Positions 17,872 to 29,000 of a stretch of 64,000 nt of DNA are shown here, piece by piece. A program made the translations under genes and the position numbers. Source of the stretch: JAZSNL01 sp045536365 (GTDB taxonomy: Bacteria; Bacillota_I; Bacilli_A; ML615J-28; CAG-313); the NCBI GenBank assembly GCA_045536365.1, contig JAZSNL010000030.1, forward strand, positions 62,001 through 126,000, written 5' to 3'. Below the pieces are notes generated by a model. The model was not told where the DNA came from and did no database searches. It saw nothing but the letters and a program-made list of their open reading frames with translations. Positions within the stretch are counted from its first letter, which is position 1. Every line of letters starts with the position of its first letter.

Positions 17872-20088
17872 GTGAATAGAGATGAAGCCCTTAAACACAA
17901 AAAGAAAAAATCCCGAAGTTTAGATATTCTTCTTTGGTTATTTATCTTCACCTTTATGGCGGTACTTATATTACTTATATTTAATTTGACTACTAAAGAT
18001 AGCATTTCAATTATATTAAATAATCGTAATTATTATTTAGTAGTTGGAGTTGTATGTGGGTTACTTATTATAGGATATTTAATGATGTATCGAATAGATG
18101 CTCAAAACATTGCGTTAAATGAAAATGATCTAGAAGATACAGAATGGTTAACTACTAAAAAGTTAAGAAAACTTCGTGAGTTTGAAGTTAGTACATTTAA
18201 AGATTTTAAATATTCAAAAGATGGTATTGTTATAGGTGCTGAAAAGAAAGGTAGTAATGTGGAAGTAATTGCTACAAGTCAATTACATGCATTAATTGTT
18301 GGTACTACCGGAAGTGGTAAAACAACGGGATTTGTTGACCAAAATATTGAAGTGTTAGGTAGATGTAAAACTAAGCCTTCTATTGTTATAACTGACCCAA
18401 AGAAAGAGTTATACGAAAAGCATGCTAATCAGTTAATAAAAGAAGGATATAAAATCTCAATGTTAGATTTAAGAGAACCTTACTCTTCAGCTAGATGGAA
18501 TCCAATGAATGTATTAATTAGGCGTATTAAACTAGTTAAAGATTTAGAAAATAATCTTCAAAACAAAGATGGAAAGTATTATGGTGCAGGAGAAACATTT
18601 TTATCTTATAAAGATGCAAGAACAAGAGTTCAAGAGTTAAAAGATGAAATCTATGAGAACGCTCAAGATTTAGTTTATACATTATGTCCTGTACAAAATA
18701 AAGACCAACCAACTTGGGAAGAAGGTGCAAGAAACTTAATCTTTGGTTTTGTTTTAGCACTATGTGAAGATTGTATTAAAGGGAAAGTAGAAGAAAAACA
18801 ATTACTACTTTTCAATATCTATCATAACATCACTAAATATTGTAGTGAAGATACTACAGCTTTAAGAGAATATTTACTTGAAGGTCGTGATGAGTTTTCT
18901 AAAGTTAGAGGACTTGTAAACACTGTACTTATTACAAGTGATAAAACTCTTACAAGTTATTTATCTGAAGTAAATAGTTATATGCAACAATTATCTGATG
19001 ATGGAATTTTATCTTTAACATCAGAAAATGATTTAGATATTATAAATCTTGATGAAGAACCAAATGCGGTATTCATTATAGTTCCGGACGAAAGATTTAC
19101 AAGACATAGATTTGTTACATTATTTATTACTCAAATGTATAAAGAACTTGTTGAAAAAGCTAATCTTAACTTGAGAAGAAATCAGTGTGAAACTGCAATA
19201 TTAAAACGAAATGCATATTTTGTTTTAGATGAGTTTGGTAACTTACCTAAATTTGAAAATATGGAAGGTATGGTAACAGTTGCTCGTTCAAGAGGTATAA
19301 GATTCTTATTTGTCTTACAATCATTTAGTCAGTTAACCGCTAAATATGGAAAAGATATCGGCGATATTATTAAAACTAACTGTAACGTTAAAATCTTTAT
19401 TGGTAGTGATGATCCAGATACTAGAAAAGAGTTTTCAGAACTTTGTGGACAGAAAAAGGTTAAAAACTTTTCAGTTAATACAAACGCTGAAAATCCTGCA
19501 TCAAGTAATACTGGAGCAAGTAATCAACCATTAATTACTATTGGAATGTTAGAACGTCTTAATGGTAATGAAAAAGGAGATGCTATTGTATCGGTTAGAG
19601 GATATGAACCTATTTGGACAAAGTTTACTCCATCATATGAGTTAAAAGATGTTTACTTTCCAGAAGGTAAAGCAGATGTATCTAAAAGAGAAGCAAGACT
19701 TTTTGAAAAGCAAGATTATGTATTTGATATTGTAACTCAAAATGGTAGTAGTGATGAAGATAGAATATTAGATGAAATCAATAAACTAGATGAACAAGAG
19801 GTGATACTAGAAGAGAGTAATCAAGACAAGTTATTAGAACTTGATAAAGAATGGGATAAAGTCATAAATGAAATTCATAAGAAAATTGATATTCTTACTA
19901 GAATGTTAAATGGTAGGGATAGAAGAACAATTAAAGAAGCAAGACTAGAAGATAAAGCAATAATTCTTTATATGTTAATGGAAAATTATGACCAAACCAT
20001 AGCACAAAAAATGCAAGACCTAGCAGACTATATATCTGGTGTTGCATTACCAGAATTATTACGTCTTCAAGACCTTGCAGTAAAATAA
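17872..20088 (+). CDS. VirD4/TraG-type coupling protein (T4CP)
   Basis: This 738-residue protein starts at GTG after AAGGAGG. Two membrane helices lie at about 20-45 and 55-72, then the ATPase: Walker A GTTGSGKTTG (near 144-153), DPKKELYEKH, and Walker B YFVLDEFGNLPKF (near 448-460) with QSFSQLTAKYG after it. This is the canonical layout of the type IV coupling protein that brings the relaxase-DNA complex to the membrane channel. A charged C-terminal tail (about 590-738) may contact the relaxosome. It forms one operon with the relaxase upstream and the surface protein downstream. Confidence 0.93.
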   Translation: MNRDEALKHKKKKSRSLDILLWLFIFTFMAVLILLIFNLTTKDSISIILNNRNYYLVVGVVCGLLIIGYLMMYRIDAQNIALNENDLEDTEWLTTKKLRKLREFEVSTFKDFKYSKDGIVIGAEKKGSNVEVIATSQLHALIVGTTGSGKTTGFVDQNIEVLGRCKTKPSIVITDPKKELYEKHANQLIKEGYKISMLDLREPYSSARWNPMNVLIRRIKLVKDLENNLQNKDGKYYGAGETFLSYKDARTRVQELKDEIYENAQDLVYTLCPVQNKDQPTWEEGARNLIFGFVLALCEDCIKGKVEEKQLLLFNIYHNITKYCSEDTTALREYLLEGRDEFSKVRGLVNTVLITSDKTLTSYLSEVNSYMQQLSDDGILSLTSENDLDIINLDEEPNAVFIIVPDERFTRHRFVTLFITQMYKELVEKANLNLRRNQCETAILKRNAYFVLDEFGNLPKFENMEGMVTVARSRGIRFLFVLQSFSQLTAKYGKDIGDIIKTNCNVKIFIGSDDPDTRKEFSELCGQKKVKNFSVNTNAENPASSNTGASNQPLITIGMLERLNGNEKGDAIVSVRGYEPIWTKFTPSYELKDVYFPEGKADVSKREARLFEKQDYVFDIVTQNGSSDEDRILDEINKLDEQEVILEESNQDKLLELDKEWDKVINEIHKKIDILTRMLNGRDRRTIKEARLEDKAIILYMLMENYDQTIAQKMQDLADYISGVALPELLRLQDLAVK

Positions 20089-20108
20089 TTGAAGAAGGAG
20101 GATACTAT

Positions 20109-21821
20109 TTGAAAAGATTTAGAAACTATATTGTTTTAGGACTTATGACTTTAGTGATAGGATTTGCATTAATCTTTGGAAACAATGGTTTACAAGTAAA
20201 TGCTCAAGAAAATCCATTTACTCAGTGTAGTCATGACTATTTAGAAATAGTTACTGATGCAACATGTCTAACTCAAGGATATACAACTTTCACTTGTAAA
20301 GTTTGTAATTATTCTTACAAAGATAAATACACTGAAGCATTAGGTCATGAGTTTACAAAAACTTTAAAAAAAGCAACATGTACAACTGGAGAACATACAC
20401 TTTTTGAATGTGTAAGGTGTAACTTTAGTTATAAAGATGAAACAAGTGAACCACTAGGACATAAGTATATGTCAGTTGTAGTTAAACCAACTTGTACTCA
20501 TAAAGGTTATACAACACATTTCTGTAGTACTTGTGGACACGAATATACAAGTGACCATGTAGATGAACTTGGTCATACATTTGAAAGTGTAGATGTTCCA
20601 CCAACTTGTGATGAAGATGGATATACCAAACATAGCTGCCTTACTTGTAGTTATTCGTATAACAATAACTATATTGATAAGATAGGACATGATTATACAA
20701 CTGAAGTAATTGCTCCTACTTGCTTTGAAGGGGGATATACAAGTTATTATTGTGAGAATTGTCAATATTCATTTATCGCTGACTATGTAAACTCAAGTGG
20801 TCATAATTATGGAAGTCGTATAATTGATCCAACTTGTGCAACTTATGGATACAAAGAAAACTTTTGTACTATTTGTAGTGATAGATTTGTTAGTGATTAT
20901 GTAGATCCATTAGGTCATGAGTTTACAGAAATATTAGTAAATTCTGATAATGATACTATTGGATGTATTAAACATGTTTGTAATAGGTGTAATTATAGTT
21001 ATTTGTCTAACTTTTCTACAAGTAAAGATAATGGCTATAATGAAAAAGAAGAACCAGTTCATGAACATACATACACCTTATACTCTGAACTAAATAAAGA
21101 AGCAATGTTATTCTTTGTTAGCAATAGGTGTGAGTGTAATCATGTAGATAATTCAAAAATACAAATTATATTTTCAAAAACTGGACAAGCAAATATTACA
21201 ATGAATGTAAATGATTATGGTTATATTGACTATTCTAATTTAGAAGGGAAATATCAAATAATCGTGGTTAATGATTATGGAGTTATTTTAACTAAATTTG
21301 AAATAGAAAATAAAGTTGAAGAAGAGGATGATGTTATAGTAACGCCACCAACTCCTCAACAACCGCCTACTCCAGTAAAACCACCAGTAGATGATAATAA
21401 TGATGATAATAATGGAGGAAATGTTGATGATAGTAATAACAATCAAAATGATGATGTAAACAATAATCAACAAAATCAAAATGGGAATCAAAACAATACA
21501 AATGATAATCAAAATAATAACAACAATAATAATCAGGGTTCTGTAAATAATCCAAGTGGGGATAATGGAACAAATAATGGTGATACACCAAATGGAGATA
21601 CAGGAAATAGTGATAATAATCAAGATAATTCTAATACTCCAGATAATGGTGAAGATGAAAATAAAACACCAGTAGAAGATAATACTCCTACTGATGGAAA
21701 TGATGATGTAGATGATAGTAAAGGAAGTTCATCTACACCACTAGTATTAATATTAATTTTAGTTGTTTTACTAGTTGGTGGAACAATTATATTTATGCAA
21801 ATTAAAAACAAGAAAAAATAA
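20109..21821 (+). CDS. Membrane-anchored surface protein with C-xxC/GH repeats
   Basis: A 570-residue protein with TTG start after GAAGGAGG. Signal peptide at 1-30, then six good and one worn repeat of about 40 residues (about 37-320). Each reads roughly ..TC..GYT...C..C.YSY...Y.. ..LGH, so each has three Cys and one His, enough for one zinc site or for disulfides. A region rich in Asn, Asp and Pro (about 405-540) acts as a stalk, and a C-terminal helix LVLILILVVLLVGG plus a basic tail anchors it. Such repeats are common in surface proteins of gut Bacillota. In this operon it probably promotes mating contact; no biochemical role is known to me. Confidence 0.7.
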   Translation: MKRFRNYIVLGLMTLVIGFALIFGNNGLQVNAQENPFTQCSHDYLEIVTDATCLTQGYTTFTCKVCNYSYKDKYTEALGHEFTKTLKKATCTTGEHTLFECVRCNFSYKDETSEPLGHKYMSVVVKPTCTHKGYTTHFCSTCGHEYTSDHVDELGHTFESVDVPPTCDEDGYTKHSCLTCSYSYNNNYIDKIGHDYTTEVIAPTCFEGGYTSYYCENCQYSFIADYVNSSGHNYGSRIIDPTCATYGYKENFCTICSDRFVSDYVDPLGHEFTEILVNSDNDTIGCIKHVCNRCNYSYLSNFSTSKDNGYNEKEEPVHEHTYTLYSELNKEAMLFFVSNRCECNHVDNSKIQIIFSKTGQANITMNVNDYGYIDYSNLEGKYQIIVVNDYGVILTKFEIENKVEEEDDVIVTPPTPQQPPTPVKPPVDDNNDDNNGGNVDDSNNNQNDDVNNNQQNQNGNQNNTNDNQNNNNNNNQGSVNNPSGDNGTNNGDTPNGDTGNSDNNQDNSNTPDNGEDENKTPVEDNTPTDGNDDVDDSKGSSSTPLVLILILVVLLVGGTIIFMQIKNKKK

Positions 21822-21844
21822 TGAAGGAAAGAGGTAAATAAATT

Positions 21845-22144
21845 ATGATGTTTTTAGCAGATGCTACTTTAAATGATTCTTTGCAATCAATTGTTACAAA
21901 ATTAAGTGAATTAATGGATAGTTTTTGGATTTATATTGTTATGGCACTAGCTGCAGTTGTTATTGTATGGGGTGCTTATGTTGGTATTAAAATTGCAATC
22001 GCACACAAAAATGAAGAAAAAATCAATGCTCGTGATATGGTTAAGAATTTGATTATTGGAATTGTGATTATTTTCGTTGTCGCAATGGGTGCACCATTAT
22101 TAATTGAAGGCTTATCATCTTGGGTAGGAATTGGAGCTAACTAG
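21845..22144 (+). CDS. Pilin-like conjugal transfer protein (Mbov_0395 / VirB2 type)
   Basis: A 99-residue protein with two membrane helices: about 30-55 (WIYIVMALAAVVIVWGAYVG) and 68-92 (NLIIGIVIIFVVAMGAPLLI), separated by a charged loop (AHKNEEKINARDMVK). This is the layout of VirB2/TrbC-type subunits and of the Mbov_0395 family of mycoplasma and Bacillota conjugative elements. It should be inserted in the membrane and form the channel or a short pilus. ATG at 21845 or 21848 are both possible. A hairpin follows the gene, which may protect its message and let it be made in excess over the downstream genes. Confidence 0.8.
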   Translation: MMFLADATLNDSLQSIVTKLSELMDSFWIYIVMALAAVVIVWGAYVGIKIAIAHKNEEKINARDMVKNLIIGIVIIFVVAMGAPLLIEGLSSWVGIGAN

Positions 22145-22154
22145 CTTCTAATAC

Positions 22155-22183
22155 AAGGCGGTAAGATAATCTCTTATCGCCTT
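22155..22183 (+). terminator. Hairpin between pilin-like and VirB6-like genes
   Basis: AAGGCGGTAAGA pairs with TCTTATCGCCTT (12 positions, one G-T). The T-run after it is poor, so it is more likely a leaky terminator or message-stabilising end than a full stop. Confidence 0.5.
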
Positions 22184-22214
22184 TACTATATATAATAAGA
22201 AAAGGAGAAAAACA

Positions 22215-23405
22215 ATGCTTATATTTTTTCAAGAGTTGATTTTACTTTTATTTCTTTGGTTCTTAAAAGTTATTGATGGTATTATGGAAATCTTTTCTGC
22301 TATTGCAGGAGTAACTGATGTTACCTATCAAGGGAAAAGAGTTAATATTATTGAGTTTATAGTTGGAGATTCTACAGTTGGTACGATATTTTGGTGTGTA
22401 TTTATTTTAGCAGTTGGACTTACTTGTATATTTACAATAGTTGCTCTAGTAAAAAATATGATAGCTAATAATAGAAATATTACAACTATTATTGGAAAAT
22501 TCTTTCTAGCACTACTTGGAACACTTGCAATGGTAGTAGTTGTAATACTTGGTATTTTAATATCAAATGCAATATTAGTATTAGTTTCAGAAATCTTTGA
22601 AATTGGTAATACAACAAAACTATCAAACTCAATATTTAATGCTTGTGTTGGTGACTGGGTAAATGGTTATTCGATTAATGAAATTAATGTTTCTACTCTT
22701 TCAGTTAGAAAAATCTTTGGTGATTATAATACTGCAGCATTTGGAATTTGGCCTACAAGTTGGAAAAATAATGGAATGGTAAAACCAGATACATTCTTAT
22801 ATCTTCCTTCGATGATAGCATCTATTGGTTTAATGATTGCAATGGTAGTTGCTATTATAAATCTTGCTAAAAGAGTATATGAAATTGTATTACTTTATAT
22901 TGTATTACCAGTTTCTATGTCTACAATTGCTATTGATGATGGAGCAAGATTTAAAATATGGAGAGAAACATTTATTACTAAAATTGTTTTAGCGTATGGT
23001 ACTGTCTTTTCAGTTAATATCTTTATTTTGATTTTACCATTTATATCAAAGATGAAGATACCAGGAGTATCTAACTTTGCAAACTCAATGTTTTTAATCT
23101 TTATGATAATTGGTGGAGCTTTAGTAATTCCTGCCGGTCAAACATTATTTGCAAGATTATTTGGACAAGCTGATGATATGCATGCAGGAGGTAGTTTCTT
23201 AAGAAGTGCTTTCTATGGATCTAGATTTGCGAGTGCTTTAACTTTTGGAACAGCAAGTAAAATCATTAGAGGAATTAGTGGAATGAGTAGAAGATTAAGT
23301 AAAAGAAATGAAAACAAGAAGAAAGAAAAACAAGATGAAAATGATAGATATGTAGAAGAAAAGAAAGATGAGGAATCAGAAGATACCGGAGGTGGGGGAG
23401 AATGA
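22215..23405 (+). CDS. VirB6-like / Mbov_0396-type channel membrane protein
   Basis: A 396-residue protein with about six to seven membrane helices (near 5-25, 52-78, 92-125, 195-220, 225-240, 255-275, 290-310) and a charged C-terminal tail of about 60 residues ending in glycines. Arrangement, gene position just before the VirB4 ATPase, and the segment LPVSMSTIAIDDGARFKIWR fit the polytopic VirB6/TrbL-type protein of Gram-positive conjugation systems. It should form the inner pore for the DNA strand. AAAGGAG precedes the ATG. Its stop overlaps the start of the next gene by 4 bases. Confidence 0.8.
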   Translation: MLIFFQELILLLFLWFLKVIDGIMEIFSAIAGVTDVTYQGKRVNIIEFIVGDSTVGTIFWCVFILAVGLTCIFTIVALVKNMIANNRNITTIIGKFFLALLGTLAMVVVVILGILISNAILVLVSEIFEIGNTTKLSNSIFNACVGDWVNGYSINEINVSTLSVRKIFGDYNTAAFGIWPTSWKNNGMVKPDTFLYLPSMIASIGLMIAMVVAIINLAKRVYEIVLLYIVLPVSMSTIAIDDGARFKIWRETFITKIVLAYGTVFSVNIFILILPFISKMKIPGVSNFANSMFLIFMIIGGALVIPAGQTLFARLFGQADDMHAGGSFLRSAFYGSRFASALTFGTASKIIRGISGMSRRLSKRNENKKKEKQDENDRYVEEKKDEESEDTGGGGE

Positions 23406-26032
23406 GAATAATTCCTAAAAAAATAAAAGTAAAAAATACAGTATGGAAGTGTTATTCAATGCCCGATATAATTGTAGCATTAATAGTATTTGCAATTATA
23501 TTTATTGCTATTACAATGGATGCTTGGGTATTTGCAATTATTATGCTACTAATTTCAGTTATTATGTTTATGCCAACAAGTGATGGAATATTTTATTCCT
23601 TCTTATATGAAAATATTAAGTTTATCTTCTCAAAGAAAAAGTATTCTAAAACATCTTCAAATGAAAAAGAAAATATTGATACTTTAGTTGCTTTAAAAAG
23701 TATTAAAGAAAATGGTGTTATTGAATATAATAATTCATATTTTGGAAGAGTTATAAAGATAGGACAAAAGAATTTTGGTATTGAAGATTTAGTAGAACAA
23801 AATGCAGATATTAATTACTTTGCAAGTGCATTAAAACAACTAGATGGAAATCAATGTGCTGATATTGTAAAGATTGATAGACCTGTTAATTTAGATCATT
23901 TTTCTGAAGAACTATTTGAAAGACTAACTGAAGTTAAAGAAAATGAATATGATATGTTTTTGAAAGAAATTAAAACTGAAATTTTAAGAGAAAGAATTGA
24001 TAGAATAGATAGACTTAATAATATTAGAAAGAAATATTTATCAGACTTTTATATAGTTATCTATGGAAAGAATGAGCTTGATTTAGATAATGCAACAATT
24101 AATGTATCTAGTGAAATTAATAAATGTGGAATAAGTACAAAGATTTTAGAAAGAAGAGATGTCGCTGTATTTTTAAAATACTCATATTCAAGAAACTTTG
24201 ATGAAAGAGAAGTAAAGGATATTAGTGATGATGAATTAGTGAACTGGATAAAACCAAATGAAGTTGAATTCTTTTCAAATCATTATGTCATTGATGGAGT
24301 AGATGCAAGTTGTCTTGCAGTAAGTGATTTTCCACTACGTGTCAAAAATGCTTGGGGTAGTGAGTTATTTAATATTCCAAACACTAAAGCAGTACTTCAC
24401 TTTAAACCAGTAGAAAAATACAAAGCAATTAAAAGAATTGACAAATGTATTTCTGAAATGGAAACAAAAGAAATCATGAGTGAAAAAGCAAGTGAAGCTA
24501 ACTCAGCAGAAATACATAGAGAATCTATGAATAGTTTGTTAGATAGTTTACAAGCTGAAAACGAAACTTTATTTGATGTGACTCTAACTATTACTGCATT
24601 TAATTATTTAGATGATTCTAACTATAAAAAGAATGTTAGACGTGCAATGTTACTTGGAAACTTTAGACCTTCAACTTTATATGGGTTACAAGTAGAAGGT
24701 TTTAAGTCGGCAAACATCTCACCAATTTCAACTTTAACTCAACAAGAAAGAGGAATTAATAGTTCATCACTTGCTGCAGTGTTTCCATTTGTAAGAACAT
24801 TTGTTATGGATGAAGGTGGAATTATGTTAGGTGAAAATAAGAACAATAATTATCCATTTATCTTTAACTTATGGAAAAGAGGAAACCTTTATCAAAACTC
24901 AAATGCAATGATAATTGGAAAAAGTGGAAGTGGTAAATCATTTTTCTTAAAGAGTTTAATTACAAATGAGTGGGCAAATAACACAAGAGTAATTATTTGT
25001 GACCCAGAAGCAGAATACATCACTCTAACTAAAAACTTAAGTGGAAATGTAATAGATGTTGGTAATGCAAAAGAAGGAAGAATTAATCCATTTCATATTT
25101 ATAAAATCTTAACTGAAGATGGAACAAGAGCAGACCCAGTTGTAACTTTTAATACACATCTTAAGATGTTAGAGTCTTTCTTTAAGATAGTATTAGTTGG
25201 TGCAAGTAATGATGTAATTGAGTTAATTAATAATTTAGTAGTAGAGGCATATGAGAAAAAAGGTATTGTGGAAACTACTGATTGTACTCATTTACATGCA
25301 GAAGATTATCCAATATTTACTGACCTTTTAAATGTGTTAAAAGAAAAAGATACAACTAATTTAGACTCTTTAACTTTAAGAGATTTAAGGACTGCAGAAC
25401 TTTATTTACAAAAGTTTGTAAGTGGTAGATATTCTGATATTTGGAATGCGCCATCAACACTTGAAGTTGATTCAAGTTTAATTGATTTTAACTTTCAGTC
25501 TTTATTTGCAAATAAGAATAATGTAGTTGCAAATGCACAAATGCTTTTAATTTTTAGATTTATTGAACAAGAAGTAATTAATGCAAGAGAGTTAAATAAA
25601 AATGGAAACAATTTAAGAACAATGATAGTTTGTGATGAAGCACACCTTTTCATTGATGCTAAATTTCCAATAGCACTTGATTTCTTTTATCAAATGAATA
25701 AAAGAATTAGAAAATATAATGGTTCATTTATTCCAGCAACTCAAAATATAGCAGACTGGAATGGAAATGAAGAGTTAAGAAGTAAGACTTCAACAATTCT
25801 AAAAAATAGTCAATATACATTTATTTTTAAACTATCAGCTCCAGACATGAAAGATGTACTTGATATTTATAAGGCAGGGGATAGTTTTAATGATGAAGAA
25901 CAAAGAATGATAATATCAGCTGTAACTGGACAAGTATTCTTTATTGGTTCAACTGAATTAAGAGCTGCAATAAAGATAACTACAGGTGATTATGTAAAAA
26001 AACTTTTTGAACAAAATAGGGAGGATATGTAA
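23402..26032 (+). CDS. VirB4-type conjugation ATPase fused to VirB3/PrgI-like domain
   Basis: This 876-residue protein begins with a basic peptide and two close membrane helices (about 22-65), the VirB3/PrgI-type part, continued into a VirB4 ATPase. Walker A is IGKSGSGKSFF (near 505-515), Walker B MIVCDEAHLFID (near 738-750), followed by the NIADWNG and LRSKTSTILKNSQY segments typical of VirB4. It powers channel assembly and transfer at the membrane. The VirB3-VirB4 fusion is known in other elements of this kind (Mbov_0397 family). It overlaps the VirB6-like gene by 4 bases, and the next gene starts 2 bases after its stop. Confidence 0.9.
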   Translation: MRIIPKKIKVKNTVWKCYSMPDIIVALIVFAIIFIAITMDAWVFAIIMLLISVIMFMPTSDGIFYSFLYENIKFIFSKKKYSKTSSNEKENIDTLVALKSIKENGVIEYNNSYFGRVIKIGQKNFGIEDLVEQNADINYFASALKQLDGNQCADIVKIDRPVNLDHFSEELFERLTEVKENEYDMFLKEIKTEILRERIDRIDRLNNIRKKYLSDFYIVIYGKNELDLDNATINVSSEINKCGISTKILERRDVAVFLKYSYSRNFDEREVKDISDDELVNWIKPNEVEFFSNHYVIDGVDASCLAVSDFPLRVKNAWGSELFNIPNTKAVLHFKPVEKYKAIKRIDKCISEMETKEIMSEKASEANSAEIHRESMNSLLDSLQAENETLFDVTLTITAFNYLDDSNYKKNVRRAMLLGNFRPSTLYGLQVEGFKSANISPISTLTQQERGINSSSLAAVFPFVRTFVMDEGGIMLGENKNNNYPFIFNLWKRGNLYQNSNAMIIGKSGSGKSFFLKSLITNEWANNTRVIICDPEAEYITLTKNLSGNVIDVGNAKEGRINPFHIYKILTEDGTRADPVVTFNTHLKMLESFFKIVLVGASNDVIELINNLVVEAYEKKGIVETTDCTHLHAEDYPIFTDLLNVLKEKDTTNLDSLTLRDLRTAELYLQKFVSGRYSDIWNAPSTLEVDSSLIDFNFQSLFANKNNVVANAQMLLIFRFIEQEVINARELNKNGNNLRTMIVCDEAHLFIDAKFPIALDFFYQMNKRIRKYNGSFIPATQNIADWNGNEELRSKTSTILKNSQYTFIFKLSAPDMKDVLDIYKAGDSFNDEEQRMIISAVTGQVFFIGSTELRAAIKITTGDYVKKLFEQNREDM

Positions 26033-26034
26033 TT

Positions 26035-29000
26035 TTGAAAAAAGTATTAAGAGGTTTATTTTTATCATTGTTTTTAACACTGGCTTTAATTACCAATGTA
26101 GTGATTAGACCAAATTGTGTAGAAGTAAGTGCTGCTTCTACAAACAAATATATTTTAAATATGGATTATACTGAGACTTATAGTTCATATGGAATGAGTA
26201 CTCCACAAGTAACATCTGGTACATCAACAACACTTACTTTTGGTGGACATAATGAAAGATCATTAGAATTATATATCTATGGTTCATCTCATACATCAAC
26301 TGTAGAAACTGCAAATAGTGGTCATAGATTTGATTTTAATGATATTACAATAGCAGTTGAAACTGATTATAGTATTAAGAGAACAAATCAGATTAATTCA
26401 TATTCAGTAAGGAATGTAAATGGTACAGTTGTGGCAAGTAGTACAACTGCATCACAACCAACTACTTTATATAGTGGAAATTTAGAAGATGGATCTTACT
26501 ATATTAATTTAGTTTGGTATGGACAAGATTATTTTACAAGTTATCCTAATTATACACAACAATCAGCCACATTTTCAATTACTTATTCATTCCAAGTTGA
26601 TGGTAATGCTCCAGTAATAACTGGTGCATCTACATCTAAAACTTATTATGAAACAAGTGATTTTGAAGTGTCAGCCACAGACTCTGGAAGTGGACTTAAA
26701 AACTTATATATTAAAAATCCTAATGCAACTAGTTTTACTGCATGCCCTAATCCATGTCAAATAACAAATGGGATTAATGGTTTATATTCGTTTTATGCAG
26801 TAGATAATAGTGGAAACGAAAGTGAAATCCATTATGTTTATTATGATGAAACACCACCTACTGGAGTAATTACTAATTCAAAAGGAACAACTATTTCATC
26901 ATCTTATACAAATGCTCAATTCTTTTATAATGCAACAGATGCAGATAGTGGAGTAAAAATTATGGAATGGAAAACTCCATTAGATAATGTTTGGCAAGAT
27001 TATCCAACTGAAGTATTAACTCTTGTTTCAACTAATGGAACTTATTATTTTAGAACAAGAGATAACGCAGGAAACTATTCATTAATTAAAACTATGAATT
27101 ATGATACTAAAGCACCAACAATGTCACTTTATACTGAAAGTGGAGTTGTTGCAAATGGATCTGTTGTAAGTGGAGAATATATTTATTATTCCGCAAATGG
27201 AACAGGAACTGGAGTAAGGAGTGCTTATGTCTTAATGCCAGGAGCAACAAGTTATGTTGCTGCAAGTACTTCAACTCAATATCTAGCAAGTGGTAAATAT
27301 TCATTTTATTGTTATGATTATGCAGGAAATCGTTCATCAACTTATTCAGTAACTTTAGATAATGAATCACCGATTTTATCTGTAGAAGGAGCTACTTTTG
27401 GAACAACTACTCAATTTGAATTTAGAGTAACTGCCGAAGATGATAGTGTATGTGAACTTTATTATAAAGGACCAAATGATTTAGACTATCGAGTTTCTAG
27501 TTATAATTATGTGGATATAACTTATGATATGGATGAGGGAACTTATTACTTTTATGCAGAAGACGAGTTTGGAAATAGAAGTGGTGTAAAGTCTATTGAA
27601 TTCTCTCAAGCTGCACCAGAGATTTTAATTCAGTATGATGAAGAAACCAATCATTATATGCTTACTTGGTTTGATAACACTTATACAGTAGGTGTTAATG
27701 GAATGGAGTGTTTTAGTGGTGGTAAATTAACTGAAGAAGGAGATTATGAAATTGTTGTTATTGCACAAAATGGAAAGACAACAACATATAATGTAAGAGT
27801 TGACCACAAATGGGTAAGAACTGGTTGGGTTGAGGCAACTTGTCTAGCTGAAGGTTATTCTATTAATGAATGTCTTACTTGTGATGGAGTCATTTATGGA
27901 AATTGGACTGGAATTGGTGACCACATTCCAGAAGTAATTGATGTAGTAAATCCAACTTGTGATGAGAAAGGATACACTTTGTATCAATGTGAGTATTGTT
28001 TGTTTCAATGGAAAAGTGATTATGTAGAGGCATTAGAACATGAATTTTATGTTGCAGGAAAGGTTGAGGCAACATGCCTTGCTGAAGGTTATACTATTAA
28101 TAAATGTAAAAACTGTGATGTAGTTATTAATGGTAACTGGACTGGAATTGGAGACCATGTACCAGTTGTAATTGAGGTTGTTGCTCCAACTTGTGAAGAA
28201 GATGGTTATACTTTATATCATTGTGATTATTGTCTTACACAATGGAAAAGTAATTATGTAGATGCAATAGATCATGAGTTTTATGTTGCAGGAAGTGTTG
28301 AAGCAACTTGCCAACAAGAAGGATATACAATTAATAAATGTAAGCATTGTGGAGTAGTTATTAATGGTAACTGGACTGGAATAGGAGACCATAGTAAAAC
28401 TGAAAAAGAAGTTGTAAATCCTACGTGTTCATCACAAGGTTATACATTATATTTTTGTGATATTTGTTTTGCTGAATGGAAAGGAAACTATGTAGACGCA
28501 CTTCCTCATAATTATAAAGAAACTACTTATGATGCAAATTGTATGAATAAAGGATATACTCATTATGAGTGCTTAGATTGTGGATATTCATATGATGATA
28601 ATTATGTTGATGTTTTAGGACATGATTATGAAATAACAAATAAAGTAGGTAGTTGTGAAGAAGAAGGAAGTATTACTTATAAATGTAGTTTATGTGGATA
28701 TACTTATTCAGAAAGTGTTGGATTTGGTAGTCATAGTTATTTAACTACAACAGTCACACCTACATGTTTAGATAAAGGATATACTCAATATGAGTGTTCT
28801 TTATGTGGTAATATTTATTATGATAATTATGTAAGTGCAACTGGTCATAACTATATAAAAACTGTAGTTGATCCAACTTGTACAACTAATGGATATACAG
28901 AATATGAATGTAGTTATTGTGGTGACTCATATCAAAATAATACCACTTTAGCAATAGGACACAAGTATATAGAAACTAATCGTGAACCAACTTGTACTAA

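Noticed and set aside
21288..21623. Long hydrophobic minus-strand frames opposite the Asn/Asp-rich stalk
   Set aside because: They mirror the AAT/GAT repeats of the plus-strand gene, have no ribosome site and are low-complexity Ile/Tyr.
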